Part shown: piece by piece, positions 30,898 to 39,767 of the stretch | How the letters are laid out: the number at the start of each line of letters is the position of its first letter | Position numbering within the stretch: the stretch's first letter is position 1 | Source: Aromatoleum toluvorans | GTDB taxonomy: Bacteria; Pseudomonadota; Gammaproteobacteria; Burkholderiales; Rhodocyclaceae | Assembly (NCBI RefSeq): GCF_012910905.1 | Contig: NZ_WTVN01000011.1 | Span: 1 to 64,000, forward strand | Length of the DNA: 64,000 nucleotides | Reading direction: 5' to 3' | Made by a program: the position numbers and the translations under genes | Notes under the pieces: model-generated | The model's database searches: none | What the model was told of the DNA's origin: nothing | Seen by the model: only the letters and a program-made list of their open reading frames with translations

Positions 30898-32994
30898 TCA
30901 CGGCGGATGGGGGGTCTCGACGACGATCCGCGTGCCTTGCCCGGCAACCGATTCGATGCGCAGCACGCCCCCCACCGCCTCGATCCGCTCTTCCATCGAA
31001 ACGATGCCCCAGCCGGCTCCCAGGGGGCGTTCGCCATCCAGATCGAAGCCGACCCCGTCGTCGCTGATGAGGAGTCGCGCCACGGTGGGGCCATCCTCCA
31101 GCGATACATTCACCCCCGACGCCCGGGCGTGCTTCGCGACGTTGTTCAAGGCCTCCTGGGCAACCCGGAACAGGGCCGTTTCCGCTGCCCGGGGCAGGCG
31201 GGGCGACGGCTCGCTGCCGGTCACCGTGACGGCGATGCCGGCACGCCGCGAGAACACGTCGGCGTACCAGCGCAGCGCGGCGAAGAGCCCGTAGTCTTCC
31301 AGTACCGGCGGGCGCAGGTCGGCCATCACGTCGCGCACCGCCTCCACGGTCGACCCGACGAGGGCCATCGCGTCGTCCACCCGGGCACGAACGGCGGTGT
31401 CGCCGGGCGGCACCTTTTCCCGGATCATGCTCAGATGCAGGTTGATCGCCGTCAGGTTCTGTCCGGTGCGATCGTGCAGCTCCGCGGCGAGGTGGCGACG
31501 CTCGTCCTCCTGGACTTCCACCAGGCGGCGGGAGAGCAGCTTCAGGTGTTCCGTGTAGCGGGTGAGCTTTTCTTCGGCCTGCCGGCGTTTGGTGATCTCG
31601 CGCACGGAGCACAGGTGCAGGTCCGGCATGAAGTTGGCCACGGCCCGGTACTCGACGTCCACCAGGGTTCCGTCCTTGCGCCGGCACTTGAACTCCCCTT
31701 CCAGCGTCCCTGTGACGAGGAAGCGGCGCCACATTTCGCCCAATTCGCCGTGCAGTTCCGGTGGCACGTCGTCCCACAGGGCCATGTGCAGCATCTCCTC
31801 GCGCGAGTAGCCCAGCATGGCGCACAGGGCGGGGTTGGCGTCCACGTGGGCGGCGTTGCCATCCACCAGGAGGATGCCGTCCCGGATGTTGTCGAACAGG
31901 GCCTGCAGCCGCTGCTGACTCTCGTCGAGCGCCAGCGCCTCGCGGGCCCGCACGGCCAGCACGCGGTTGAACTTCTCGGCGACCTCGTCCATCTCCCGCG
32001 GCCCCTCCGGGGTCAGGCGCGACTCCAGCTGGTCGTCCGGCAGGGCGCGGGCGGCGTCGGCGACCCGGCGCACCGGGCGGGCGACGATGCGGGCGATGAA
32101 CAGGGCCAGCCCGGTGGCCACGGCGATCACCAGCACGAGAACGATCCCGCCATGGATGGCGTGCCTGCGGACGGTGGCGAAGGCCACTTCGGTGGGAATG
32201 CCGGCCGCCACGACCCAGCCCGTTCCGGTGACCGGGGTGAACCCGCAGAGGCGGGTGATGCCGTCCACGTCGGCGTACTCCTGCTCGCCCTCCTTGCGCG
32301 CCAATGCGTGCTCTGCCATCTCGCTCTCGCGGACGTTCCTGCCCACCCATTTGTCGCCTTGCGGGGACCTGGCAAGGATCGTCCCGTCGCCATCCAGGAT
32401 GGTCACCGCCGTGCCCTGTGGCACGCCTACGCGGGGCGAGATCAGCTGATAACGCACCAGGTCCATGGCCACCGCGATGCTTCCCCGCAGGCGACCGTCG
32501 TCGTTGTGGATGGCGGTGGCGAAAAGGACCACCCAGCAGCCGGTGAGCGGGCTGACCATCGGCTCGCCAATGGCAAACGCATCGCCGTTCAGGAGCCGGC
32601 GGAACCAGGGTTGCTCGGCCATCGACACGGCGGGCGGATGCTCGCTGGCGGTGGTGCAGACGACGCTGCCCTGGGCATCGACCAGCATGAGGCTGGCGAA
32701 TTCGGGGTGGAGGGCGTGGAAGTCGGCGCCCGGTCCGCGGCGACAGGCCTCCTCATCGAGAAGGGCGAACGCGGAACTGCCCGCCAGGGTCGCGAGGTAG
32801 CTCCGCCCGCGGGCGATGAACTCTCCCGCGTTGGCCGCCGCCAGTTCCGCCAGGCCGCGCGCCGCCGCCTTGGCGTGGGCGGACTCCCCCTCCAGTTCCA
32901 CGTAGTACCCGTAGCCCACCACGCCAAGAAACGGCAAGGCCGTCACGGCAACGAGGAGATGGAGGTACGAGAGAATGGAGCGGCCGAACCGCAT
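30898..32994 (-). CDS. Membrane sensor histidine kinase (dCache-HAMP-PAS-HisKA_3)
   Basis: A 698-residue kinase. An N-terminal TM (about residues 9-32) and a second TM near 280-300 flank a periplasmic dCache-like sensor of about 250 residues. A HAMP-like linker, a PAS domain (IRDGILLVDGNAAHVDANPA), a HisKA_3 dimerisation domain with the phospho-His in LAAELHDRTGQN, and an ATPase with DDGVGFD follow. It probably phosphorylates the NarL-type regulator just downstream. The TTG at 33015 is possible, but ATG 32994 is preferred. Confidence 0.92.
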   Translation of the reverse strand: MRFGRSILSYLHLLVAVTALPFLGVVGYGYYVELEGESAHAKAAARGLAELAAANAGEFIARGRSYLATLAGSSAFALLDEEACRRGPGADFHALHPEFASLMLVDAQGSVVCTTASEHPPAVSMAEQPWFRRLLNGDAFAIGEPMVSPLTGCWVVLFATAIHNDDGRLRGSIAVAMDLVRYQLISPRVGVPQGTAVTILDGDGTILARSPQGDKWVGRNVRESEMAEHALARKEGEQEYADVDGITRLCGFTPVTGTGWVVAAGIPTEVAFATVRRHAIHGGIVLVLVIAVATGLALFIARIVARPVRRVADAARALPDDQLESRLTPEGPREMDEVAEKFNRVLAVRAREALALDESQQRLQALFDNIRDGILLVDGNAAHVDANPALCAMLGYSREEMLHMALWDDVPPELHGELGEMWRRFLVTGTLEGEFKCRRKDGTLVDVEYRAVANFMPDLHLCSVREITKRRQAEEKLTRYTEHLKLLSRRLVEVQEDERRHLAAELHDRTGQNLTAINLHLSMIREKVPPGDTAVRARVDDAMALVGSTVEAVRDVMADLRPPVLEDYGLFAALRWYADVFSRRAGIAVTVTGSEPSPRLPRAAETALFRVAQEALNNVAKHARASGVNVSLEDGPTVARLLISDDGVGFDLDGERPLGAGWGIVSMEERIEAVGGVLRIESVAGQGTRIVVETPHPP

Positions 32995-33121
32995 ACGCTG
33001 GGAACCGATCCACAAGAGAAGTATGATTCACTATAGGGGGCAACGGGCGGCGGCGACAGGAAGCGAATTCGATGAGCGTGCGCTGACCGCATTCTTCGAG
33101 AAAAGACGTCTCGGGGGAAAA

Positions 33122-33880
33122 ATGGTTCCAGTGGGCAAATTCAAACTGCCGCCCCAGGCGCCGGACTGGCTGGAGCGCACCGCGGCCGAAGCCCGCCGCA
33201 AGATCGCGGCCTCGCCACTCATGCAGGGATGCGCCGCCGAGCGTTCGGGCGATCTGCGCTACGCACGCGCCCTGTTCGGCGGTTTCTGGCACTTTGTGGA
33301 CGTCTTTCCCGGCATCATCCGGGAAACCTATACGGCTGTGCCGGCGCTGGAGGCGGACGAGCGCCTGCAACGCTTCCTGACGCGGGCCGCTCGCCGCGTC
33401 GCGGGGAAGCTCAGGGGCATGGAAGCGGACGAGCGGGGCCACCGCGAGCTGTGGATCGCCTCGGCGCGGCAAGCCGGCCTCTCGGAAGGGCAACTCCACG
33501 CGTGGCCGGTCCTTCCCGAGATCCGGCAGCTGGCGGACCGGATGGCCGCCGAGCGGAATATGGGCCGCCGGCTCCTCTACTTCGTCGCCGTCGAGATCGT
33601 CGCCGCGGAGGCGTCGCAATTCCTCTCCCGCGCCCCCCGCTTCGTCGAGGCCATGGGTGCCGACGGCATGCTGTGGTTTGCCGCCCACCCGGTGGCCCGC
33701 CAGGACCCGACGACGCACGAGGCCATCTCGTATGCGCTGGCGCTGTCGTTCAAACGGGTCACGGCAGAGCCGCTCGACGAAGCCGCCGTTGACGCCGACA
33801 TCCAGCGCTGCGTGGATTGGTTCTTCGCCGGCAGCGTGGCCTGCGCGCACGAGTTTGCCGAGGCGAAAGGCAGTCCCTGA
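33122..33880 (+). CDS. Heme-oxygenase-fold (TenA/PqqC/CADD-like) protein
   Basis: A 252-residue, almost all-helical protein with LFGGFWHFVDVFPGIIRETY, the MEADERGHRELW segment (Asp/Glu-X2-His-like) and VEIVAAEASQFLSRAP. This pattern fits the heme-oxygenase-like helical bundle, including the diiron oxidases of the CADD group. Some putative metal ligands (E-X6-H near residue 103, Glu near 162) are seen, but the terminal HxxxD site is not, so catalysis is uncertain. The ATG at 33122 has GGGGGA upstream; the frame stays open to 32975 and overlaps the divergent kinase gene. Confidence 0.6.
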   Translation: MVPVGKFKLPPQAPDWLERTAAEARRKIAASPLMQGCAAERSGDLRYARALFGGFWHFVDVFPGIIRETYTAVPALEADERLQRFLTRAARRVAGKLRGMEADERGHRELWIASARQAGLSEGQLHAWPVLPEIRQLADRMAAERNMGRRLLYFVAVEIVAAEASQFLSRAPRFVEAMGADGMLWFAAHPVARQDPTTHEAISYALALSFKRVTAEPLDEAAVDADIQRCVDWFFAGSVACAHEFAEAKGSP

Positions 33881-34005
33881 GCCAGCCGGAGTGCTCACCG
33901 CCGGCCTCGCCAACGCCGGGTCCCGTTACGCGCCGCTACGGGTGCGACGCAAGCGCCGGGCCATAATGGCAAGCGTTACCGGCCATCCAACGACGAGGGA
34001 GTCAC

Positions 34006-34887
34006 ATGCTGTTCCGCAACGGGCGCGAGAGCGACAACATCGAGGACCGCCGCGATGAAGGGGGAGGGGGCGGTTTCGGCGGCTTTGGCGGAGGACGCAG
34101 CATCGGCGTCGGCACGATCGTCATCGCGCTGGTGGCGATGTATTTCGGCATCGACCCGCGCGTCGTGCTCGACACCGCGGGCGTCACGCAGCAACGGCCG
34201 CCGGCCGAAGCGGCGCACCGCGCGGCGCCGCGTTCGGCCGCGGAGAACGAGCTCGCGCGCTTCTCGTCGATGGTGCTGGCGGATACCGAGGACACCTGGG
34301 GGGCCCTCTTCAAGGAGGCCGGCGGGCGCTACGACCAGCCGCGCATGGTGCTGTACACCGGCGCGACGCGCAGCGGCTGCGGCGTCGGGCAGGCGGCGAT
34401 GGGGCCGTTCTACTGCCCTGCGGACCAGAAGGTCTATCTCGACCTGTCCTTCTTCAACGAGCTGAAGGACCGTTTCCGCGCGCCCGGCGACTTCGCGCAG
34501 GCTTATGTGATCGCGCACGAGGTCGGGCACCACGTGCAGAACCTGCTGGGGATCTCGGAGAAGGTGCAGCGGGCGCGCGAACGCGTGTCGGAGCGCCAGG
34601 GCAACCAGCTGTCGGTGCGGCTCGAACTGCAGGCCGACTGCCTCGCCGGGGTGTGGGCGCACCACGCCGACCGCGCGCGGCACGTGCTGGAAGCAGGCGA
34701 CGTCGAGGAAGCGCTCGGCGCCGCCACCGCGATCGGCGACGACCGCCTGCAGGAGCAGTCGCAGGGGCGCGTGGTACCCGACAGCTTCACGCACGGCAGC
34801 TCCGCGCAGCGCGTGCGCTGGTTCCGCATCGGGCTGGAGAAGGGCGCGCTGAAGTCCTGCGACACCTTCAACACGGCGAAGCTCTGA
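34006..34887 (+). CDS. YpfJ-family zinc metallopeptidase
   Basis: A 293-residue protein with an N-terminal Gly-rich cytosolic stretch, one TM near residues 35-50 (VGTIVIALVAMYFGI) and a peptidase domain with YVIAHEVGHHVQN (HEXXH) and LQADCLAGVWAHH (second metal site). This is the YpfJ/KPN_02809 family; its role is unknown, possibly cell-envelope peptide turnover. Length is normal for the family. It stands alone, with GGGAG upstream of the ATG. Confidence 0.93.
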   Translation: MLFRNGRESDNIEDRRDEGGGGGFGGFGGGRSIGVGTIVIALVAMYFGIDPRVVLDTAGVTQQRPPAEAAHRAAPRSAAENELARFSSMVLADTEDTWGALFKEAGGRYDQPRMVLYTGATRSGCGVGQAAMGPFYCPADQKVYLDLSFFNELKDRFRAPGDFAQAYVIAHEVGHHVQNLLGISEKVQRARERVSERQGNQLSVRLELQADCLAGVWAHHADRARHVLEAGDVEEALGAATAIGDDRLQEQSQGRVVPDSFTHGSSAQRVRWFRIGLEKGALKSCDTFNTAKL

Positions 34888-34921
34888 GGCTTCGCCGCGC
34901 GGAGCAACGAGGGGCGGGGGA

Positions 34922-35398
34922 TCAGCCCGCGAGTTTCGCGAAGGCCTCGACGACTTCCGCCGGGGCCTGCACCAGCTCGACCAGCACGCCTTCGCCGCCG
35001 ATCGGGAACTCCTCGTTGCCCTTCGGGTGCAGGAAGGTGATGTCGTAGCCGGCGGCGCCGCGGCGGATGCCGCCGGGGGCGAAGCGCACGCCGTTGGCGG
35101 AGAGCCATTCGACCGCCTTCGGCAGGTCATCCACCCACAGGCCGACGTGGTTCAGCGGCGTCGCATGCACGGCGGGCTTCTTCTCCGCGTCGAGCGGCTG
35201 CATCAGGTCGACCTCGACCTTGAGCGGGCCCTTGCCCATCGCGCAGATGTCCTCGTCGACGTTCTCGCGCTCGCTCACGAAGTTGCCGGTCACCTCCAGG
35301 CCGAGCATGTCCACCCACAGGGTCTTGAGCTTGTCCTTGCTCGGGCCGCCGATGGCGATCTGCTGGATGCCGAGGATCTTGAACGGGCGCTGCGTCAT
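34922..35398 (-). CDS. VOC (glyoxalase-fold) family protein
   Basis: A 158-residue VOC-fold protein that starts [20 protein letters not shown] and contains a second half with [20 protein letters not shown]. Glyoxalase-type metal ligands could be H in LNHVG and E in GVLVELVQ. It resembles lactoylglutathione lyase-like and methylmalonyl-epimerase-like proteins of betaproteobacteria; the substrate is unknown. A plus-strand kinase gene starts 158 bp away, divergently. Confidence 0.83.
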   Translation of the reverse strand: MTQRPFKILGIQQIAIGGPSKDKLKTLWVDMLGLEVTGNFVSERENVDEDICAMGKGPLKVEVDLMQPLDAEKKPAVHATPLNHVGLWVDDLPKAVEWLSANGVRFAPGGIRRGAAGYDITFLHPKGNEEFPIGGEGVLVELVQAPAEVVEAFAKLAG

Positions 35399-35556
35399 GG
35401 AAGTGCTCTCCGTGGGTGCGTTTGGATTAAGAATTCATAATTATGGCGGTGCGCGCACCCGTTTGCACCTTTTTTATCTCCGCGGCACCAGAATCCATTC
35501 CAGCCATCCGCGGCGAGCCTCGTAACGGCCGCCGCCGCAAAGCATCCGGGGCAACA

Positions 35557-37101
35557 ATGAAAATCGACAATCCGGAACAGCTCTCCCGTGGAGCCCGTCA
35601 TCTGCTCGCGCTTCTCGCCTGCGGCCTCACCGTCATGGTCGGCCTGCCGCTGCGCGACGTGCTGGACCTCGCGAACATCGCCATGCTGATGCTGCTCACG
35701 GTCGTCTTCATCGCGGCGATCCTGGGGCGCGCGCCGGCCATCCTCGCCAGTTTCGTCAGCGTCGCGGCCTTCGACTTCTTTTACGTTCCGCCACGGCTGT
35801 CCTTTCTCGTGAGCGACGTGCAGTACCTCGTGAGCTTCGCGGTGATGCTCGTCGTGTCCTTGCTGATCAGCCATCTGACGACGCGCCTGCAGGCGAGCAT
35901 GCAGGAGGCGCTGGAGCGCGAGCAGCGCGCGCATGCCCTTTACGCGCTCGCGCAGGCCCTGGCCGGGGCGATGAGCGTCGCCCAGGTCGTCCGGCAGGTC
36001 GGCGCCTTCGTGCGCGAACAGGCCGGTGGCGAAGCGCGCTTTTTCCTGCCCGACGAGGGGGAGCGGCTCGGCGAATTTCCCGAGGCGGGACATCCGCTCG
36101 GGCTGGACGAATCGCTCGTGCTCGAGGCGGTGTTCCGCGCCGGGAGCGGCGATCCGTCGAACTGCGTGTCCGGGCCGAACGGTCTCGACCTGTACCTGCC
36201 GCTCAACGGCGCGACGCGTCGCCGCGGGGTCCTGTTCGTGCGTGCCCGCGAGGACGATCCCGGGGTTCCCGTCCTGCGTCCCATGCTCGAGGGCGTCGCG
36301 TCGCTGACCGCGATCGCGCTCGAACGCCTGCACTTCGTCGAGGTCGCGCAGGCGAGCCAGCTGGAGATGGCGGCCGAGCGCCTGCGCGGATCGATCCTGT
36401 CGTCGATCTCGCACGATATCCGCACGCCGCTGACGGTGCTGTTCGGCCAGGCCGATGCGCTGGCGCTCGCCGGTGACCATCTCGGCGACGCGGAGCGCGA
36501 GGCGGCCGGCGCGATCCGCGATCAGGCGGGCCGCCTGCACCAGATGGTCGAGAACCTCCTCGACATGGCCCGCCTGCAGGCCGGACAGGTGCGCCTGCGC
36601 AGGGACTGGCACGCCATCGACGAGGTGATCGGCGCCAGCATCCGGCTGCTCGGCGACGCGCTGCGCGAGCATCCCGTCAAGGTCGGCGTCGCCCGCGAGC
36701 TTTCCCTGATCGCGCTCGATGCGGTGCTGATGGAGCGCGTGTTCTGCAACCTGATCGAGAACGCGGCCAAATATTCGCCGCCCGGCGCAGCGGTCACCGT
36801 GGAGGTGCGTCCCGACGACGGCGGCCTCGCCGTCGAGGTCCGTGACCGCGGCCCGGGCTTCCCGTCGGGGAGCCTGGGGCGCGTGTTCCGCGTGTTCGAG
36901 CGCGGCGTGCCGGAGTCGCCGGCGTCGGGCGCCGGGCTCGGCCTCGCGATCTGTCGCGCGATCGTCGAGGCACACGGCGGACACATCGCCGCGTCGAATC
37001 CGCCCGAAGGCGGGGCCTGCGTGCGCTTCACGCTGCCGTCCAGCGGCGAGCCGCCGCGCATCGAGCCGGAGCTTGCGGACCCGGCGGGAGCAGGTTCATG
37101 A
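35557..37101 (+). CDS. KdpD-type sensor histidine kinase lacking the KdpD/Usp domains
   Basis: A 514-residue kinase consisting of a DUF4118 four-helix membrane domain (about residues 15-105, VMVGLPLRDVLDLANIAML), a GAF-like segment (about 130-255), a HisKA domain with the phospho-His in SSISHDIRTPL, and an ATPase with NLIENAAKYS and GAGLGLAI. It matches the C-terminal half of KdpD, whereas the N-terminal ATP-binding KdpD and Usp domains are absent. It overlaps the regulator gene by 4 bases (ATGA). With the neighbouring Kup transporter it suggests K+-linked signalling without KdpFABC. Confidence 0.9.
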   Translation: MKIDNPEQLSRGARHLLALLACGLTVMVGLPLRDVLDLANIAMLMLLTVVFIAAILGRAPAILASFVSVAAFDFFYVPPRLSFLVSDVQYLVSFAVMLVVSLLISHLTTRLQASMQEALEREQRAHALYALAQALAGAMSVAQVVRQVGAFVREQAGGEARFFLPDEGERLGEFPEAGHPLGLDESLVLEAVFRAGSGDPSNCVSGPNGLDLYLPLNGATRRRGVLFVRAREDDPGVPVLRPMLEGVASLTAIALERLHFVEVAQASQLEMAAERLRGSILSSISHDIRTPLTVLFGQADALALAGDHLGDAEREAAGAIRDQAGRLHQMVENLLDMARLQAGQVRLRRDWHAIDEVIGASIRLLGDALREHPVKVGVARELSLIALDAVLMERVFCNLIENAAKYSPPGAAVTVEVRPDDGGLAVEVRDRGPGFPSGSLGRVFRVFERGVPESPASGAGLGLAICRAIVEAHGGHIAASNPPEGGACVRFTLPSSGEPPRIEPELADPAGAGS

Positions 37102-37787
37102 GCGAGCATCAGACCGGCATCCTCGTGGTCGAGGACGAGCAGGAGATCCGCCGCTTCATCCGCCAGACCCTGGAGCGCGCCGGCTACCGCGTCTTCGAGG
37201 CCGCCACGCTGCAGCAGGCGCTCGACGACGCGGTGGCGCGGCGGCCCGAATTCGTCGTCCTCGACCTGGGCCTGCCCGACGGCGACGGCACCGACTTCGT
37301 GCGCGCGGTGCGCGACTGGTCGCGCATGCCGGTGCTGATCCTGTCGGCGCGCTCCGACGAGGCGAACAAGATCACCGCGCTCGACGCGGGCGCCGACGAC
37401 TACCTGACGAAGCCCTTCTCGGTCGGGGAGCTGCTCGCGCGCGTGCGCGCGCTGCTGCGCCGCGCCGAGGGCGGCGATGCCGGCGCGGCGCAGGTCCGCT
37501 TCGGCGAGGTCGAGGTCGATCTCGCGCGCCGCACGGTCACGCGTCGTGGCGAGGCGGTGCATCTCACCGCGCTCGAATACCGCCTGCTGGTCGTGCTGCT
37601 CGCCAATGCCGGCAAGGTCATGACGCACCGGCAGCTGCTGCGCGAAGTGTGGGGCGCGGCCTACGTCGACAGCACCCACTACCTGCGCATCTACGTCGGC
37701 CATCTGCGCCAGAAGCTCGAGGCCGACCCCACGCAACCGGCGCACCTGCGCACCGAAATCGGCGTCGGCTACCGCTTCCAGCTGTAG
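37098..37787 (+). CDS. KdpE-like OmpR-family response regulator
   Basis: A 229-residue regulator: receiver with VVEDEQEIRR, phospho-Asp in FVVLDLGLPDG, switch Lys in YLTKPFSVGE, then a winged-helix output domain ending with TEIGVGYRFQL. It is closest in pattern to KdpE. It overlaps its kinase by 4 bases and precedes kup by 35 bp, so kinase, regulator and transporter look like one unit. Confidence 0.93.
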   Translation: MSEHQTGILVVEDEQEIRRFIRQTLERAGYRVFEAATLQQALDDAVARRPEFVVLDLGLPDGDGTDFVRAVRDWSRMPVLILSARSDEANKITALDAGADDYLTKPFSVGELLARVRALLRRAEGGDAGAAQVRFGEVEVDLARRTVTRRGEAVHLTALEYRLLVVLLANAGKVMTHRQLLREVWGAAYVDSTHYLRIYVGHLRQKLEADPTQPAHLRTEIGVGYRFQL

Positions 37788-37822
37788 CTGCCGGCCGGCT
37801 CGCACCACTCGAGGAACACGAC

Positions 37823-39700
37823 ATGTCAACTACACAGGATCACTCGCGCAGCAGCCTCGGCGGGCTCGCGCTCGCCGCGCTCGGCGTCGTGTATGGCGAC
37901 ATCGGCACCAGCCCGCTGTACGCGTTCAAGGAGGCCTTCCACGGCTCGCACGCGCTGGCGGTGAGTGAAGCCAGCGTGCTGGCGACGCTGTCGGCCTTCT
38001 TCTGGGCGATGATGCTGATCATCTCGCTCAAGTACGTCTGGATCGTGCTGAAATTCGACAACGACGGTGAGGGCGGGGTGCTCGCGCTGACCGCGCTGGC
38101 GCATCGCCGCGCCGCGAAGGCGCCGCGGCTCGCGGCGCTGGTGATTGCGGCCGGCGTCTTTGCCGCGGCGCTGTTCTACGGCGATGCGATCATCACGCCG
38201 GCGATCTCGGTGCTCTCCGCAGTCGAAGGCCTCGCGGTCGCCGCGCCGCAGTTCGAGCGCCTGGTCGAGCCGATCACGATCGGCATCCTCGTGAGCCTGT
38301 TCCTGATCCAGAAGCACGGCACCAGCCGCGTCGGCGCGCTGTTCGGCCCCATCACGCTGATCTGGTTCGCCGCGCTGGCGGTGCTGGGCCTGCATTCGAT
38401 CGTGCAGACACCGCAGGTGCTTGCCGCGCTCAATCCCGTGCATGCGCTCGCCTTCGCGACGGAGCATCCGCGCGCGGCCTTCCTGCTGCTGTCGGCCGTG
38501 TTCCTGGCGCTGACCGGGGGCGAGGCGCTGTACGCGGACATGGGCCACTTCGGCGCCAAGGCGGTGCGCATCGCGTGGTACGGCCTCGTGTGCCCGGCGC
38601 TCTTGATCAACTACTTCGGGCAGGGGGCGCTGGTGCTGCGCGACCCGTCCGCGGTCGAGAACCCGTTCTACCTGCTCGCGCCGGACTGGTTCGTGTTCCC
38701 GCTCATCGGCCTCGCGACGGCGGCGACGGTGATCGCATCGCAGGCGACGATCTCGGGCGCCTATTCGATGACGCTGCAGGCCTCGCGCCTCGGCTACCTG
38801 CCGCGTGTGCGCATCCTGCACACCTCCGACCGCGAGCGCGGGCAGATCTACATTCCCAGCGTCAACTGGCTGATGCTGGTGTCGGTGGTGCTGCTGGTCC
38901 TCGAATTCCGCTCCTCGAACGCGCTCGCTGCCGCGTACGGCATCGCCGTGTCCGGCACGATGATCATCACCACCGTGCTCACGGTCTTCGTCACCCTGTC
39001 CGTCCACGGGCGCTTCCGCCTGCCCATGCTGGCCGGACTGGGCCTCTTCGCGCTGCTGGAATGCGCCTTCTTCGGGTCCAATCTCACCAAGATCGCCGCC
39101 GGCGGCTGGTTCCCGATGGTGCTGGGTGCCTTCATCTTCATCGCGCTCACGACCTGGAAGGACGGCAGCGCGCTCGTGGCCAGGCAGCGGCGCAAGATCG
39201 ACGTGCCGATGGACGGCTTCGTCCGCGGCCCCCATCCCGAAGTGCCGCGCGTCGCCGGCACCGCCGTGTACCTGACCTCCGACACGAGCGTCGTGCCGAG
39301 CGCGCTGTTCCACAACCTCAAGCACTACAAGGTCATGCACGAACAGACGGTGTTCCTGCACGTGATCAACGAGGAAATCCCCTACGTCGCCGACGCCGAC
39401 CGGCTGCACCTGACGCCGCTCGCGCCGGACATCTACCAGCTCGACGTGCATTTCGGCTTCCGCGAGGAGCCCGACCTGCCCGGGGCGCTGGAAGGCGTCG
39501 GCCGCTTCGGACTGGTGCTGGAGCCGATGCTGACGACCTATTTCGTCGCCCGCTCGGTAATCGTCGACGGCCCCGGCGCGTTGCCGCGCTGGCGCTGCGC
39601 GCTGTTCTCGTGGATGACCCGCCAGGCCGAGGGCGCGGCGACCTACTTCCGCCTGCCGGCGAACCAGGTCGTCGAACTGGGAACGCAGGTGATGCTGTAG
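37823..39700 (+). CDS. kup: Kup, low-affinity K+ transporter
   Basis: A 625-residue protein of about 12 TM helices followed by a cytosolic C-terminal domain. Signatures are the GVVYGDIGTSPLYAFKEAF entry motif and GGEALYADMGHFG. The KUP/HAK/KT family imports K+ by H+ symport. The ATG at 37823 gives MSTTQDHSRSSLGGLALAAL and avoids the long antisense-like extension. It follows a KdpD/KdpE-like pair, suggesting K+-dependent regulation of its own synthesis. Confidence 0.96.
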   Translation: MSTTQDHSRSSLGGLALAALGVVYGDIGTSPLYAFKEAFHGSHALAVSEASVLATLSAFFWAMMLIISLKYVWIVLKFDNDGEGGVLALTALAHRRAAKAPRLAALVIAAGVFAAALFYGDAIITPAISVLSAVEGLAVAAPQFERLVEPITIGILVSLFLIQKHGTSRVGALFGPITLIWFAALAVLGLHSIVQTPQVLAALNPVHALAFATEHPRAAFLLLSAVFLALTGGEALYADMGHFGAKAVRIAWYGLVCPALLINYFGQGALVLRDPSAVENPFYLLAPDWFVFPLIGLATAATVIASQATISGAYSMTLQASRLGYLPRVRILHTSDRERGQIYIPSVNWLMLVSVVLLVLEFRSSNALAAAYGIAVSGTMIITTVLTVFVTLSVHGRFRLPMLAGLGLFALLECAFFGSNLTKIAAGGWFPMVLGAFIFIALTTWKDGSALVARQRRKIDVPMDGFVRGPHPEVPRVAGTAVYLTSDTSVVPSALFHNLKHYKVMHEQTVFLHVINEEIPYVADADRLHLTPLAPDIYQLDVHFGFREEPDLPGALEGVGRFGLVLEPMLTTYFVARSVIVDGPGALPRWRCALFSWMTRQAEGAATYFRLPANQVVELGTQVML

Positions 39701-39767
39701 GCGGCGGGTCGCAAGGTCCGGTGGATGCGATTAGACTGCGTCATACCGGTTCCCGGGGAGGCCGCGC

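Noticed and set aside
33019-33038. A T7-promoter-like stretch (16 of 20 positions) before the gene at 33122
   Set aside because: It contains TCACTATAGGG but there are no phage genes nearby; it is probably coincidence with a normal promoter region.
34503-35108. Minus-strand frame overlapping the YpfJ-type peptidase and VOC genes
   Set aside because: It overlaps two solid genes, has no recognised domain, and is Arg/Ser-rich as expected for shadow frames.
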